Part shown: positions 64,000-64,000 of the stretch, one piece after another
Layout of the letters: each line of letters starts with the position of its first letter
How positions within the stretch are numbered: position 1 is the first letter of the stretch
Source: an uncultured Pelagibacteraceae bacterium
Lineage (GTDB): Bacteria; Pseudomonadota; Alphaproteobacteria; Pelagibacterales; Pelagibacteraceae
NCBI GenBank assembly: GCA_902589305.1
Contig: CACISL010000002.1
Location: forward strand, 44,316-108,315
Direction of reading: 5' to 3'
DNA: 64,000 nucleotides
The notes under the pieces: model-generated
What the model was told of the DNA's origin: nothing
The model's input: only the letters and a program-made list of their open reading frames with translations
Database searches by the model: none
Translations under genes and position numbers: made by a program

Positions 64000-64000
64000 A

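Noticed and set aside
1..64000. Mobile elements, phage genes, CRISPR arrays, tRNA or rRNA genes
   Set aside because: No transposase, integrase, direct-repeat array or tRNA-like cloverleaf was recognised; spacers are too short to hide most of these.

Overview
The window is 64 kb of densely packed, strongly A+T-rich bacterial core genome. Gene content and order point to an alphaproteobacterium with a streamlined genome, most likely the SAR11 / Pelagibacterales group. The indications are low G+C, almost no spacer DNA, an NDUFA12-type complex I accessory subunit, HdaA, DUF2066 and DUF2155 proteins, lptF-lptG-lptD-surA-pdxA-rsmA order, and an iscR-led SUF operon. The assignment is inference; there is no rRNA or other formal marker here. 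I see no tRNA, rRNA, insertion sequence, prophage, integrase, CRISPR array or origin. No gene-free stretch exceeds about 175 bases.

Layout. 1-9154: the end of a glycerate-kinase-like gene, a TolC-like channel, recA, an aldehyde dehydrogenase with a DUF779 partner, alaS, and convergent icd. 9219-17000: psd-pssA (phosphatidylethanolamine), rlmE, guaB-TPR-guaA (GMP), panB, then YfgM-like and BamB-like envelope proteins. 16993-24078 (minus): rpsF-rpsR-rplI-dnaB, an RND-type exporter, cvpA, purF. 24180-26736: fabD-fabG-acpP-gmk. 26711-33982 (minus): lptF-lptG-lptD-surA-pdxA-rsmA, an outer-membrane/LPS and housekeeping cluster. 34114-41064: pepA-ndk, purM-purN (minus), DUF2066-hdaA-aspS. 41061-47841: a standalone TSCPD protein related to the class II ribonucleotide reductase C-terminus, NDUFA12, DUF2155, accC-accB-aroQ, thiS-thiG and an RNase E/G. 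47987-56692: mrcA-prfB-AsmA-like, tyrS, anmK, an alpha/beta hydrolase. 56823-62932: iscR-sufB-C-D-S-U-T and an A-type carrier. 62929-end: 5'-truncated glnA on the minus strand.

How the parts fit. Purine synthesis is spread over several loci (purF, purM, purN, guaB, guaA, gmk, ndk). Lipid and envelope supply come from acc, fab, psd/pssA, lpt, surA, BamB-like, mrcA and anmK. Fe-S assembly depends on one SUF operon with its own Rrf2 regulator.

Most of the window is ordinary core genome, and I did not find a clear new multi-gene system. The observations most worth checking are these: an IMP dehydrogenase lacking its CBS (Bateman) domain; an RNase E/G with no cysteine at all, hence no Zn-link; all ten convergent gene pairs overlapping at their stop codons; perfect hairpins on both sides of the aldehyde dehydrogenase gene; a small secreted TPR protein wedged between guaB and guaA; a canonical prfB +1 frameshift site; and several places where neighbours usual in alphaproteobacteria (fabF/mltG, alr/radA, rsmB, holC, aat) are missing.
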